From: JANNGC01 sp043758205
GTDB lineage: Bacteria > Verrucomicrobiota > Verrucomicrobiia > Limisphaerales > SIBH01
Assembly: GCA_043758205.1 (NCBI GenBank)
Contig: JAYVNY010000088.1
Span: 1-27,977, forward strand
Direction of reading: 5' to 3'
Length of the DNA: 27,977 nucleotides
In this document: positions 1-7,626 of the stretch, one piece after another
How the letters are laid out: each line of letters opens with the position of its first letter
How positions within the stretch are numbered: the stretch's first letter is position 1
The notes under the pieces: model-generated
The model's input: the letters and a program-made list of their open reading frames with translations, nothing else
What the model was told of the DNA's origin: nothing
The model's database searches: none
Program-made: the position numbers and the translations under genes

Positions 1-115
1 TTGGGAACGTTTTGATGCTCAAGCATCCCGCCTCATGTACACATGGTGTTTACATTGTACATACAAATCGTTGGCGAAGATTTTGATGCGTCAGCCCTGA
101 GGAGTGGGGTGCGTG

Positions 116-134
116 GTCAGGCGTCCCGCCTGAC
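116..134. repeat. short palindromic repeat unit (hairpin)
   Basis: Perfect 7-bp arms GTCAGGC/GCCTGAC around a 5-base loop. A related fragment (CAGGCGTC) recurs near 27118. It lies in the 264-base stretch before the first gene, where I see no other gene. A separate 7-bp inverted repeat ATGTACA/TGTACAT occurs at 35-62. Confidence 0.5.
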
Positions 135-264
135 AGCACATCTAATCGCCCTGTCCCAGTGGGGAGGCCAGTGGCGGCCCGGCCCGCCGTGACCGTCACG
201 TCGAATCACGCCCGCTCTCGCCACGCCGCTTGACCTCGGCGCATTAATCGTCTGCAATCCGCGC

Positions 265-1818
265 ATGATTCCACGCACCATTCTTTGCGCGCTGCTCATC
301 GTCGGCAGCGCACTTGTCTCCCGCGCCGAACTCCGGCTGCACAACCTCTTCACGGACCACATGGTCCTCCAACAGCACGCCACCGTGCCGATCTGGGGCT
401 GGGGCGATGATGGCGACAAAGTCACCGTCGAGTTCGCGGGCCAGAAAGACACCGTGACGGTGAAGAACGGAAAGTGGATGGCGAAGCTGAAGAACCTGAA
501 ACCCGGCCCGGCAGGTGTGCTCAAAGTCACCGCCACGCACGACGGCAAGAACACTTTGATCCAACGCGAGGACGTGGTGGTGGGCGAGGTGTGGATCGCC
601 AGCGGCCAATCGAACATGGAGTGGGGCATGCGTTCGAGCTTCGACTCGGCGAACGACATCGCGAACTCGGCGAACGCGAACATCCGCCTCTTCACCGTGC
701 CGAAGCTCAAACTCGACGGGCCCACGAACAACGTGAACGGCAAATGGTCGGAGTGCGGGCCGGAGTCCGTGCCGGGCTTCTCGGCGGTGGCGTATTATTT
801 CGCGCGGGATTTGCAGAAGGCGCTCGGCGTGCCGGTCGGCGTCATCCACACCTCGTGGGGTGGTTCCCCGGTGGAGGTCTGGATGAGCGAGGAAGTGCTG
901 ACCAAGAACGCGGAATACAAGAAGGACATCTGGGATAAATACACGAACGACACGACGCGCCTCGCCGCGCAGATCGCCAATTGGGAAAAACAGCGCGATG
1001 CCTCGAAGGCCGAAGGCAAAACTTTCACCGCCCGTCGGCCCACCGCAGGCTGGAAGCCCGCCGAACTCTACAACGGAATGATTGCCAACATTGAGCCGTA
1101 CGCCGTGCAGGGCGCGATCTGGTATCAAGGCGAGTCGAACGCGGGCCGCGCGTGGCAGTATCGCCGGCTGTTCGCGGACATGATTCGCAACTGGCGTGCG
1201 GACTGGGGCTACGACTTCACCTTCCTCCAAGTGCAGCTCGCGCCCTTCGACAAGAGCAAGAAGCGTTCGCTCGCGGACATCACCGCCGCGCCGGTCGACA
1301 GCGACTGGGCGGAACTGCGCGAGGCGCAACTGCTCGCGACCAAGAATCTCAAGAAGGTCGGCATGGCTGTCATCACCGATGTGGGCGACAAGGACGACAT
1401 TCACCCGACGAAGAAGCAGCCCGTGGGCGCGCGGCTGGCGCTCGAAGCACGGCGCATTGCTTACGGGGAAAAGATTGTCGCCAACGGTCCCGCTTACGAC
1501 CGCGTGAAGATTAAGAACGGCCAGGCGACTCTCAGCTTCAAGAATGTCGGCGGTGGATTGGAAGCGCGCAGCGGTGAGTTGACCGGCTTCGCCATCGCGG
1601 GCGCGGACAAGAAGTTCGTCTGGGCCACGGCGAAGATCGAAGCCGACAAGGTGGTGGTGAGCAGCCCGAACGTCGCGGAGCCGGCGGCGGTGCGTTTCGG
1701 CTGGTCGGATTTCCCGGTGGTGAATTTCTTCAACAAGGAAGGACTGCCCGCCACGCCGTTCCGCACGGACGACTGGGAGATGACCACGAAGCCGAAGGCC
1801 GTGGCCGCGAAGAAGTGA
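265..1818 (+). CDS. secreted sialate O-acetylesterase-like SGNH hydrolase
   Basis: Predicted exported carbohydrate esterase of 517 aa. Residues 1-21 form a signal peptide ending SRA. The SGNH-type blocks of the sialate O-acetylesterase family are all present: GQSNMEW at 114-120 with nucleophile Ser116, WYQGESN at 286-292, and DDIHP at 377-381 carrying the Asp/His pair (Asp377, His380). Length and block order fit the family. Members remove O-acetyl groups from sialic acids or from plant/algal polysaccharides, and the sequence does not tell which. No sialic acid catabolism genes (nan) are nearby, so acetylated polysaccharide is an equally good substrate. Its stop overlaps the next start (TGATG), suggesting translational coupling with the BNR protein. 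The ATG at 265 directly precedes the signal peptide. Confidence 0.9.
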   Translation: MIPRTILCALLIVGSALVSRAELRLHNLFTDHMVLQQHATVPIWGWGDDGDKVTVEFAGQKDTVTVKNGKWMAKLKNLKPGPAGVLKVTATHDGKNTLIQREDVVVGEVWIASGQSNMEWGMRSSFDSANDIANSANANIRLFTVPKLKLDGPTNNVNGKWSECGPESVPGFSAVAYYFARDLQKALGVPVGVIHTSWGGSPVEVWMSEEVLTKNAEYKKDIWDKYTNDTTRLAAQIANWEKQRDASKAEGKTFTARRPTAGWKPAELYNGMIANIEPYAVQGAIWYQGESNAGRAWQYRRLFADMIRNWRADWGYDFTFLQVQLAPFDKSKKRSLADITAAPVDSDWAELREAQLLATKNLKKVGMAVITDVGDKDDIHPTKKQPVGARLALEARRIAYGEKIVANGPAYDRVKIKNGQATLSFKNVGGGLEARSGELTGFAIAGADKKFVWATAKIEADKVVVSSPNVAEPAAVRFGWSDFPVVNFFNKEGLPATPFRTDDWEMTTKPKAVAAKK

Positions 1819-2909
1819 TGAACGGCGAGCGTGTGACCGGGGAACGGAGCGCCGGCTTCCAGCACGGCGCGTTCGGTATCCACACGCTCCTTAGCGCCGT
1901 GCTCGAAGCCGGCGCTCCAAACGTGGCGTGCCTGCTGTTGTTGCTGTTCGCCGGCTGCGCCAGCTCGCACGCGCAGTTGGTGGTGAGGCATTCGGAGTTC
2001 ATCTACGACCGCGCGCCCTTCCCCTCGTGCCACGCCTCGACCATCGCTGAAACGAAGTCGGGCCTGATGGCCGCGTGGTTCGGCGGCACCGACGAAGGCA
2101 AGCCCGACGTGACCATCTGGACCGCGCGCCATGATGCGAAAAATTGGAGCGCGCCGGTCGAAGTCGCCACTGGCATCCAGCCCGACGGCACGCGGCATCC
2201 GTGCTGGAATCCGGTGCTGTTCCAATCGCCGCAAGGGCCGCTCGTGCTCTTCTACAAAGTCGGCCCCAGCCCCTCGAAGTGGTGGGGCATGGTCATGCGC
2301 TCCGACGACGCGGGACAAACGTGGTCGAAGCCGGAGCGTCTGCCCGAGAACATCGCGGGTCCCATCCGCGCCAAGCCCTTGCTGATCGGCGACACGCTCT
2401 GGTGCGGTTCGAGCAGCGAGGACCACGGCTGGCGCATCCACCTGGAGTTCACCCGCGACCTCGGCAAGACCTGGACGCGCACCGAGGCGCTGAACGATGG
2501 GAAGGAATTCAGCGCGATTCAGCCCACGATTCTTCCTTGGGCGAAAGACCGGATTCAACTGCTCTGCCGCAGCCGTCAGGGCCGCGTGGTGGAGACGTGG
2601 ACGCACGATGGTGGAAAAACTTTCTCACCGCTGCGCGCCACCGAGCTGCCGAACCCGAGTACGGGCGTGGACGCCGTGATCTTGGAAGATGGCCGCGCGC
2701 TCTTCGTGCATAACAACACGCCGCGCGGGCGCACGCCGTTGAGCATCAGCACCTCGACCAACGGCACGAACTGGACGCACACCCTTACGCTGGAGAACGA
2801 GCCGGGCGAGTATTCCTATCCTGCGATGATCGTGACGCGCGATGGCCGCGTGCATGTGACCTACACTTGGAAGCGGCAGAAGATTAAGCACGTCGTGCTG
2901 GAGCCGTAG
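1818..2909 (+). CDS. secreted BNR/Asp-box sialidase-like protein
   Basis: 363 aa, beta-propeller exo-sialidase-like (BNR_2) protein. Four Asp-box motifs (S/T-x-D-x-G-x-T-W type) are visible near residues 162-169 (SDDAGQTW), 212-219 (TRDLGKTW), 262-269 (THDGGKTF) and a degenerate one near 313-319. N-terminal propeller landmarks such as AWFGGTDEG near residue 86 are typical. A hydrophobic segment near residues 37-45 is followed by FAGC (Cys47), so it is exported and possibly a lipoprotein. The start is uncertain: ATG 1818 overlaps the upstream stop, but codons 10-34 are made of an inverted repeat (1846-1918). GTG 1923 would give a short signal peptide without that stretch. The family includes sialidases and other glycosidases; substrate is not determined. 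Confidence 0.8.
   Translation: MNGERVTGERSAGFQHGAFGIHTLLSAVLEAGAPNVACLLLLLFAGCASSHAQLVVRHSEFIYDRAPFPSCHASTIAETKSGLMAAWFGGTDEGKPDVTIWTARHDAKNWSAPVEVATGIQPDGTRHPCWNPVLFQSPQGPLVLFYKVGPSPSKWWGMVMRSDDAGQTWSKPERLPENIAGPIRAKPLLIGDTLWCGSSSEDHGWRIHLEFTRDLGKTWTRTEALNDGKEFSAIQPTILPWAKDRIQLLCRSRQGRVVETWTHDGGKTFSPLRATELPNPSTGVDAVILEDGRALFVHNNTPRGRTPLSISTSTNGTNWTHTLTLENEPGEYSYPAMIVTRDGRVHVTYTWKRQKIKHVVLEP
1846..1918. repeat. inverted-repeat doublet inside the 5' end of the BNR gene
   Basis: 25-base arms at 1846-1870 and 1894-1918 (GGAGCGCCGGCTTC.AGCACG core) pair at 24 of 25 positions across a 23-base loop. It lies between the coupled start codon and the hydrophobic signal core of the BNR gene, and is translated in frame if the ATG at 1818 is used. 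Confidence 0.8.
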
Positions 2910-2915
2910 TGGGGA

Positions 2916-2992
2916 AGTAATCAGTAATCAGTGAGACAGTAATCAGTGGCAGAGTGCGGACATCCCCACTGTTTCACTGATTACTGATTACT
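2916..2992. repeat. inverted repeat between convergent genes, possible bidirectional terminator
   Basis: 25-base arms (2916-2940 and 2968-2992) built on tandem AGTAATC units pair at 24 of 25 positions. It fills the gap between the converging BNR and nadE genes, so the hairpin could end transcription from both sides. The stem is AT-rich and lacks a classical GC stem plus T-run, so a mobile-repeat origin is equally likely. Confidence 0.7.
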
Positions 2993-2994
2993 TT

Positions 2995-4632
2995 TCATAC
3001 ATCCCGATACCGCTGCGCGATGGGGATGCGGCGGCCCACGCCAAACGCCTTGCTCGTCACCTTCAAACCCGGCGCGGCCTGGCGGCGTTTGTATTCCGAG
3101 AAATCAATCAGCCGCACCACGCGCTTCACCGTCGTCTCGTCAAAACCCAGCGCGATGATGTCGCGCGTGGTCTTCAGGTTCACCACGTACTCTTCGAGAA
3201 TGGCGTCGAGAATTTCGTAAGGCGGGAGTGAGTCCTGATCTTTTTGGTCGGGGCGCAGTTCGGCGGAAGGGGCTTTCGTGATCGACGCGTCAGGGATGAT
3301 TTCGCGCTCGCGGTTAATCCATCGCGAGACGCGATAGACCATCATCTTCGGCACGTCGCTGATCACGGCGAGTCCTCCGCTCATGTCGCCGTAAAGCGTG
3401 CAATAGCCCACGGCCATCTCGCTCTTGTTGCCGGTGGTGAGGAGCAGCGAGCCGAACTTGTTCGACATGGCCATGAGCACCACGCCGCGCAGACGCGCCT
3501 GAATGTTCTCCTCCGCCACGTCTTCCTTCATTCCTTTGAACACGTCGCCAAGCTGGCCTTTCACCGCCTCGAACGCGGGCTGAATCGGCACCACGTCGTA
3601 ACGAATGCCGAGGTTCGCCGCGAGAATGCGCGCATCATCCAGACTGCCCGGCGACGAGAACTGCGACGGGAGCGAAACGCCCCGCACGTTTTCTTTCCCC
3701 AGCGCGGCCACGGCGAGAGCCGCCACCAGCGCCGAATCAATACCACCGCTCAAACCGAGCACGGCGGACTTGAACCCGCACTTGTGCAGGTAATCGCGCA
3801 GACCCAGCACGAGCGCGCGATAAACTTTTTCCTCGTCGCAAATCAACGGCGGTAACACCGGCTGCGCGGTGTCGAGATCCAGCACAAGGAAATCTTCCTC
3901 GAACATCTTGCCCTGCGCGATGAGCTGGCCGTCCGCGTTGAACACCACGCTCGCGCCGTCGAAGACCAGTTCGTCGTTGCCGCCGACGAGGTTGCAATAG
4001 ACGAGCGGACGTTTGGTTTTCGCCGCGAGCTGCGAGAGCATCAGGTGGCGCGTCTCGTTCTTGCCGAGATGCCACGGCGAGGCGGAGTTATTGAAGAGAA
4101 TCGTCGCGCCCGCCGCGACGAGTTGCGCGGGCGGGTTCGCGTGGTAACGGCGCTCGTCCCAAAATTCCTCGTCGTTCCAGACGTCCTCGCAGATGGTCAG
4201 GCCAACTTTGCGCCCGTTGAACGCGACGGGCGCATTCGAGGTCGCGGGCTGGAAGTAGCGATCCTCGTCGAACACGTCGTAGGTCGGCAGCAAGGTCTTG
4301 CTGCGCGTGGCGACGATCTTTCCGTGCTGCAAGAGCGCGGTGGAATTGGTGGCCTCCCGCCCGACGCCCGCTTCATTGCGCCCGACGAAGCCGACGAGCA
4401 TTCCGGTCGCACCAGTCGCAGCGGCGAGGCGGTTCAGCACTTCTAGATTCTGCTGCACGAAGTGGCGCTTGAGCAGCAGGTCGCGCGGCGGATAGCCGGT
4501 GACGGCGAGTTCGGGAAAGATGACCAGTTCCACGCCCGCCTCCACGCCGCGCTGGTAGGCGGCGAGAATTTTCGCCTCATTGCCGGCGAGGTCGCCGACG
4601 GTGGTGTTGATTTGCGCGAGCGCGATTTTCAT
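2995..4632 (-). CDS. nadE: NAD+ synthetase, glutamine-hydrolysing
   Basis: 545 aa enzyme that makes NAD+ from nicotinate adenine dinucleotide, ATP and glutamine in the cytoplasm. The N-terminal nitrilase-type glutaminase domain (about 1-265) shows the Glu-Lys-Cys triad: FPELAVTGYPP (Glu41), KTLLPTYDVFDE (Lys112) and TICEDVWND (Cys148). The C-terminal ATP-pyrophosphatase domain has the P-loop LSGGIDSA near 294-301 and TTGNKSE near 399-405, and ends in RIPIAQRYR. Start chosen at ATG 4632 (MKIALAQIN), the usual family N-terminus; an upstream in-frame TTG at 4650 adds only six residues and lies in repeat DNA. Separated from the transaldolase gene by a large nested inverted repeat. Confidence 0.96.
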   Translation of the reverse strand: MKIALAQINTTVGDLAGNEAKILAAYQRGVEAGVELVIFPELAVTGYPPRDLLLKRHFVQQNLEVLNRLAAATGATGMLVGFVGRNEAGVGREATNSTALLQHGKIVATRSKTLLPTYDVFDEDRYFQPATSNAPVAFNGRKVGLTICEDVWNDEEFWDERRYHANPPAQLVAAGATILFNNSASPWHLGKNETRHLMLSQLAAKTKRPLVYCNLVGGNDELVFDGASVVFNADGQLIAQGKMFEEDFLVLDLDTAQPVLPPLICDEEKVYRALVLGLRDYLHKCGFKSAVLGLSGGIDSALVAALAVAALGKENVRGVSLPSQFSSPGSLDDARILAANLGIRYDVVPIQPAFEAVKGQLGDVFKGMKEDVAEENIQARLRGVVLMAMSNKFGSLLLTTGNKSEMAVGYCTLYGDMSGGLAVISDVPKMMVYRVSRWINREREIIPDASITKAPSAELRPDQKDQDSLPPYEILDAILEEYVVNLKTTRDIIALGFDETTVKRVVRLIDFSEYKRRQAAPGLKVTSKAFGVGRRIPIAQRYRDV

Positions 4633-4643
4633 CGGAGGGAATT

Positions 4644-4831
4644 GCCGCAAAAGAACGCAAGGAACGCAAAGAGATTCATCGGCGTGCCTGGAGCGCGGCG
4701 TTCACGCCGCTTCAGTGTTCTCAGCGGGAAAGGTTCCAGAATTTTCAGAATCATCTCGTGGCGATGCGTGAAGCGGCCTGAAGGCCGCGCTCCTCTTCGC
4801 CTTCTTTGCGCTCTCTGCGTTCTCTCGCGGC
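4644..4831. repeat. nested composite inverted repeat between tal-like gene and nadE
   Basis: Outer arms 4644-4674 and 4801-4831 (GCCGC.A.AGAACGCA type) pair over about 31 bases with a few mismatches. Inner arms 4691-4714 and 4769-4792 (GAGCGCGGC..TCA) pair at 22 of 24 positions, and each inner arm is itself a small palindrome (GCGGCGTTCACGCCGC). The right outer arm runs up to the first base of the transaldolase-family stop codon (4831-4833). The whole 188-base unit can fold as one interrupted hairpin. No ORF of its own. Confidence 0.85.
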
Positions 4832-5550
4832 TACACCGAAAACCCCGCCGCCTGCGCGTCCGCCGCGAACATCTTCACCGTGTCCAGCGAGAGCGCGCCG
4901 AGGTCCATGCCGGCCATCTTCAGCGCCTTGTTCAGAATATCATGCGGCACCGTGACGATGCGGCAACCCGTGCGGTCGGCGTGCCAGATGTTCAGCACTT
5001 CGCGCACGCTGGCCCAGAGCAGTTCAGCCTTCGGCTGGCCCTGCAGCAACGCGAGGCTCTCGCGCATGAGCGGCTCGGGATCAACGCCCGTGTCCGCGAT
5101 GCGCCCGGCGAAAACAGAAACGACCGAGGCGACGTTCGGATTCAAAGCCTCCGCCACGCCGCGCACCTGGTCGAGCGTGAGAATGGCCGTGACGTTCAAC
5201 TGCACGCCGAGCTGGCCGAGTTCACGGATGAGCGGCAGCGCGGATTCCGAACGCGTGTTCGTGATCGGGATTTTCACGTACACATTTTTCTGCCACGCGG
5301 CGATCTTGAGCGCCTGGCGTTTCATCTCGGGGAATTCATCCGAGAAGACCTCGAAGGAGATCGGCTTGGCCTGCACGGTCTGGAGAATGTCCTTCGCGAA
5401 CGCCTCGTAGTCGCTGATGCCGACCTTGCGCATGAGCGTGGGATTCGTGGTCAGACCCTGGATAAGCGGGTTGGCGTAGAGGTCGAGCATGGACTTTTTG
5501 TCCGCGCCGTCCGCGAAAATTTTCACCTGCAACCGGGACAATGGATTCAT
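4831..5550 (-). CDS. transaldolase-family protein (TAL/FSA-like)
   Basis: 239 aa class I aldolase-fold enzyme of the transaldolase / fructose-6-phosphate aldolase family, cytoplasmic, acting on sugar phosphates in the non-oxidative pentose phosphate pathway. Visible family landmarks: IFADGAD near the N-terminus (Asp14), GLTTNPTLM, the Schiff-base lysine in VKIPIT (Lys93), and the QLNVTAILT strand. The length lies between short FSA (about 220) and classical TalB (about 315), so whether it is transaldolase or F6P aldolase cannot be settled here. ATG 5550 was chosen over the upstream TTG 5586, whose extension does not match the family. Same strand as nadE and pgi, with repeats on both sides. Confidence 0.88.
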   Translation of the reverse strand: MNPLSRLQVKIFADGADKKSMLDLYANPLIQGLTTNPTLMRKVGISDYEAFAKDILQTVQAKPISFEVFSDEFPEMKRQALKIAAWQKNVYVKIPITNTRSESALPLIRELGQLGVQLNVTAILTLDQVRGVAEALNPNVASVVSVFAGRIADTGVDPEPLMRESLALLQGQPKAELLWASVREVLNIWHADRTGCRIVTVPHDILNKALKMAGMDLGALSLDTVKMFAADAQAAGFSV

Positions 5551-5628
5551 CGGCGCGGAATGTAGCGAGCGATGGAAAGAGAGCAATGGCGGGTTTCGTC
5601 GGGCCGGCGCGTTTTAGAACTCCGACCG

Positions 5629-5730
5629 ACACGAGACAGGAATGTCTCGCAACCTGCCGGCTGGAAAGCCGGCGCTACGACGTAACGCCGACATCCCTGT
5701 CGGCAGGTTCCGAGGCTTTCAGCCTCGTGT
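5629..5730. repeat. composite inverted repeat between pgi and the transaldolase-family gene
   Basis: Arms 5629-5659 and 5701-5730 share ACACGAG at the outside and AACCTGCCG at the inside in inverted orientation. Between these two blocks each arm holds a small imperfect palindrome. The centre contains another local palindrome (GCCGGCTGGAAAGCCGGC). Same nested architecture as the element at 4644-4831, with a different sequence family. Confidence 0.7.
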
Positions 5731-5736
5731 TCCTCT

Positions 5737-7329
5737 TCACCGCTGATACGTCGCCTCGAACGGCGTGCGCCCCACCTGCTTCCTCACGCCGTGATCGGGA
5801 TTGGCCGCGAGATGCTCGCAGACTTTGAAGACCGTCTCGAAGCCGTCGTGCGCGCCGAGGCCGCTGGCAATTTGCGCCGAAGTGAGCGCGTGACCCTTCT
5901 TCTCGGCGAGATAGGCGAGGATTTTTCCCTGAAGCATGATGACCGCCGTAGCCGCCTTCTTGCCCGCTTCCACGCCGGGCTGATGGTACGCGTTGATGTT
6001 GATCAAGCTGGCGTAAAGCCCGACCGCGCGCTCGAACAGCGCAATGAGCACGCCCACGGAAAACGGCGAGACCTCGTTAATCGTCAGCGTGATGGACTCG
6101 CGCCCGCTTTCGTAGAGCGCCGTGCGTGTGCCGAGGAAAAAGCCCGCGAGATAATCCCCCGCCGTCACGCCCGGCTCCACGAGCAGCGACGCCGTCGGCC
6201 GGTCGCGCAACACCTCGATGAAGGTGACGAAGAAATTGTTCAACCCGTCCCGCAACTGCTGCACGTAGGCGTGCTGGTCGGTCGAACCTTTGTTGCCATA
6301 GACGGCGAGGCCCTGATGCACAACTTTGCCGTCGCGATCCAGTTCCTTGCCGATGGATTCCATGACGAGCTGCTGGAGATATTTGGAGAACAGTTCCAAA
6401 CGATCCTTGTAAGGCAGCACCACCATGTCCTTCGCGCCGCGTCCGCTGCCGGCGTGGAACCACATCGCGGCGAGCAGCGCGGCGGGATTGCGCGCCGTCT
6501 CCGTAGCGCGCGTTACTTCATCGCACGCGCGCGCACCGGCGAGCAGCGCGGCGATATCGATGCCTTGCAGCGCGGCGGGCAGCAGGCCGACGGCGGAAAG
6601 TTCGCTGGTCCGTCCGCCCACCCAGTCCCACATCGGGAAGCGCGGCAGCCAGCCGTGCTTGGTCGCGTATTGATCTAGCTCGCTGCCTGCGCCCGTGACG
6701 GCCACGGCGTGCGTCGCGAATTTTAATCCCGCGCGCTCGTAAGCCGCCTGCGCTTCGAGCATCCCGTTGCGCGTTTCTTTCGTGCCGCCGGATTTCGAGA
6801 TGACCACCGTGAGCGTCCAACTCAACTCGTTGCCAATCTCCGCCAGCACCTTGTCCATGCCGTCGGGATCGGTGTTGTCGAAGAAGAACATGCGCAGCTT
6901 GTCGGACGCAGGCTGGCCGAGCGCCTTGGCCACGAACTGCGGCCCGAGCGCCGAGCCGCCGATGCCGATGACGAGCACATTTTTGAAGGGCGCGCCCGCG
7001 CCGCGCACGGTGCCGCCGTGGACTTGGGCGGCAAAATTTTTCACCGCCGCGACGGTGGTTTCAATTTCCAGCCGCATCTCCGGCGAGGGCGCGAGGGCGG
7101 CGTTCCGCAGCCAGTAGTGGCCGACCATGCGCTGCTCGTCCGCGTTCGCGATGCTGCCGGCTTCGAGCACCTTCATTTCGGCGTAGGCGGATTGCAGGCG
7201 CGGCTCCAACTGCGCGAAGAAGTCGTCGCCGAAATTCATCCGGCTCAAATCCACGCCGAGGCCGAGGGCGGGAAATTCCGAGAAATGCTTCTGGAAGCGG
7301 GACCACAACTGCTCTGGGGAAAGTTTCAT
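5737..7329 (-). CDS. pgi: glucose-6-phosphate isomerase
   Basis: 530 aa cytoplasmic enzyme interconverting glucose-6-phosphate and fructose-6-phosphate. Double SIS-fold landmarks: IGIGGSALGP near 121-130, the phosphate-binding SKSGGTKE near 178-185, the signature DWVGGRTSEL near 235-244, GSTDQHAY near 348-355 with the putative ring-opening His353, and the catalytic-lysine region QPGVEAGKKAA near the C-terminus. Length suits the long bacterial PGI form. The open frame continues upstream to 7497, but the extra 56 residues look like untranslated leader; ATG 7329 (MKLSPEQLW) is the first sensible start. Its product links the neighbouring transaldolase-type enzyme and the distant glgB to central sugar-phosphate metabolism. 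Confidence 0.95.
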   Translation of the reverse strand: MKLSPEQLWSRFQKHFSEFPALGLGVDLSRMNFGDDFFAQLEPRLQSAYAEMKVLEAGSIANADEQRMVGHYWLRNAALAPSPEMRLEIETTVAAVKNFAAQVHGGTVRGAGAPFKNVLVIGIGGSALGPQFVAKALGQPASDKLRMFFFDNTDPDGMDKVLAEIGNELSWTLTVVISKSGGTKETRNGMLEAQAAYERAGLKFATHAVAVTGAGSELDQYATKHGWLPRFPMWDWVGGRTSELSAVGLLPAALQGIDIAALLAGARACDEVTRATETARNPAALLAAMWFHAGSGRGAKDMVVLPYKDRLELFSKYLQQLVMESIGKELDRDGKVVHQGLAVYGNKGSTDQHAYVQQLRDGLNNFFVTFIEVLRDRPTASLLVEPGVTAGDYLAGFFLGTRTALYESGRESITLTINEVSPFSVGVLIALFERAVGLYASLININAYHQPGVEAGKKAATAVIMLQGKILAYLAEKKGHALTSAQIASGLGAHDGFETVFKVCEHLAANPDHGVRKQVGRTPFEATYQR

Positions 7330-7626
7330 ACGCGCGCGGACTTTGAACGCGCCGGGCGCGGGTTCAAAGAATCTTTTGTCAGCAAGCGCGGCCCCGATTT
7401 CCCCCGTCGCCCACCGGGGTCGCGGGTCCATGGTGAACCGTGCTGCTCCGGGACAATACCTAGCCCCATCAGGGCCAATCCCCATGCTCGCTTTCACCTT
7501 AATGTTCCCTTAATTTTCGGGCCGCAGGGTGTGGCGCGACAGACCGTTCCCAAAAAACAGATTACTGAGCCGCTCCACGCCGCGCCGATTTGCCGCAGGG
7601 CAAACCCGGCTTTCCGTTTTTTCGTG
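7330..7626. other. divergent intergenic region between pgi and the glycosidase gene
   Basis: About 297 bases between two divergent genes. It must hold promoters for both directions. I see an AT-rich patch at about 7498-7520 but no convincing -35/-10 pair, operator or RNA element, and no inverted-repeat doublet like those at other junctions. Confidence 0.5.

Noticed and set aside
244..1404. Long minus-strand frame (386 codons) under the SGNH esterase
   Set aside because: A shadow of a high-GC gene: rich in Arg/His/Val/Ala, no motifs, while the plus strand has a signal peptide and complete catalytic blocks. The same applies to the long antisense frames at 7642-9477, 13261-14886, 17077-18318, 21048-22370 and 25544-26770.
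265..2909. A sialic acid catabolism operon
   Set aside because: Sialate O-acetylesterase-like and BNR proteins are adjacent, but no nanA, nanE, nanK or transporter is present, and both families act on other glycans in this phylum.
2910..2994. Short tandem AGTAATC units as a CRISPR or satellite array
   Set aside because: Only two or three partial units in each arm of an inverted repeat; no spacers of regular length and no cas genes.
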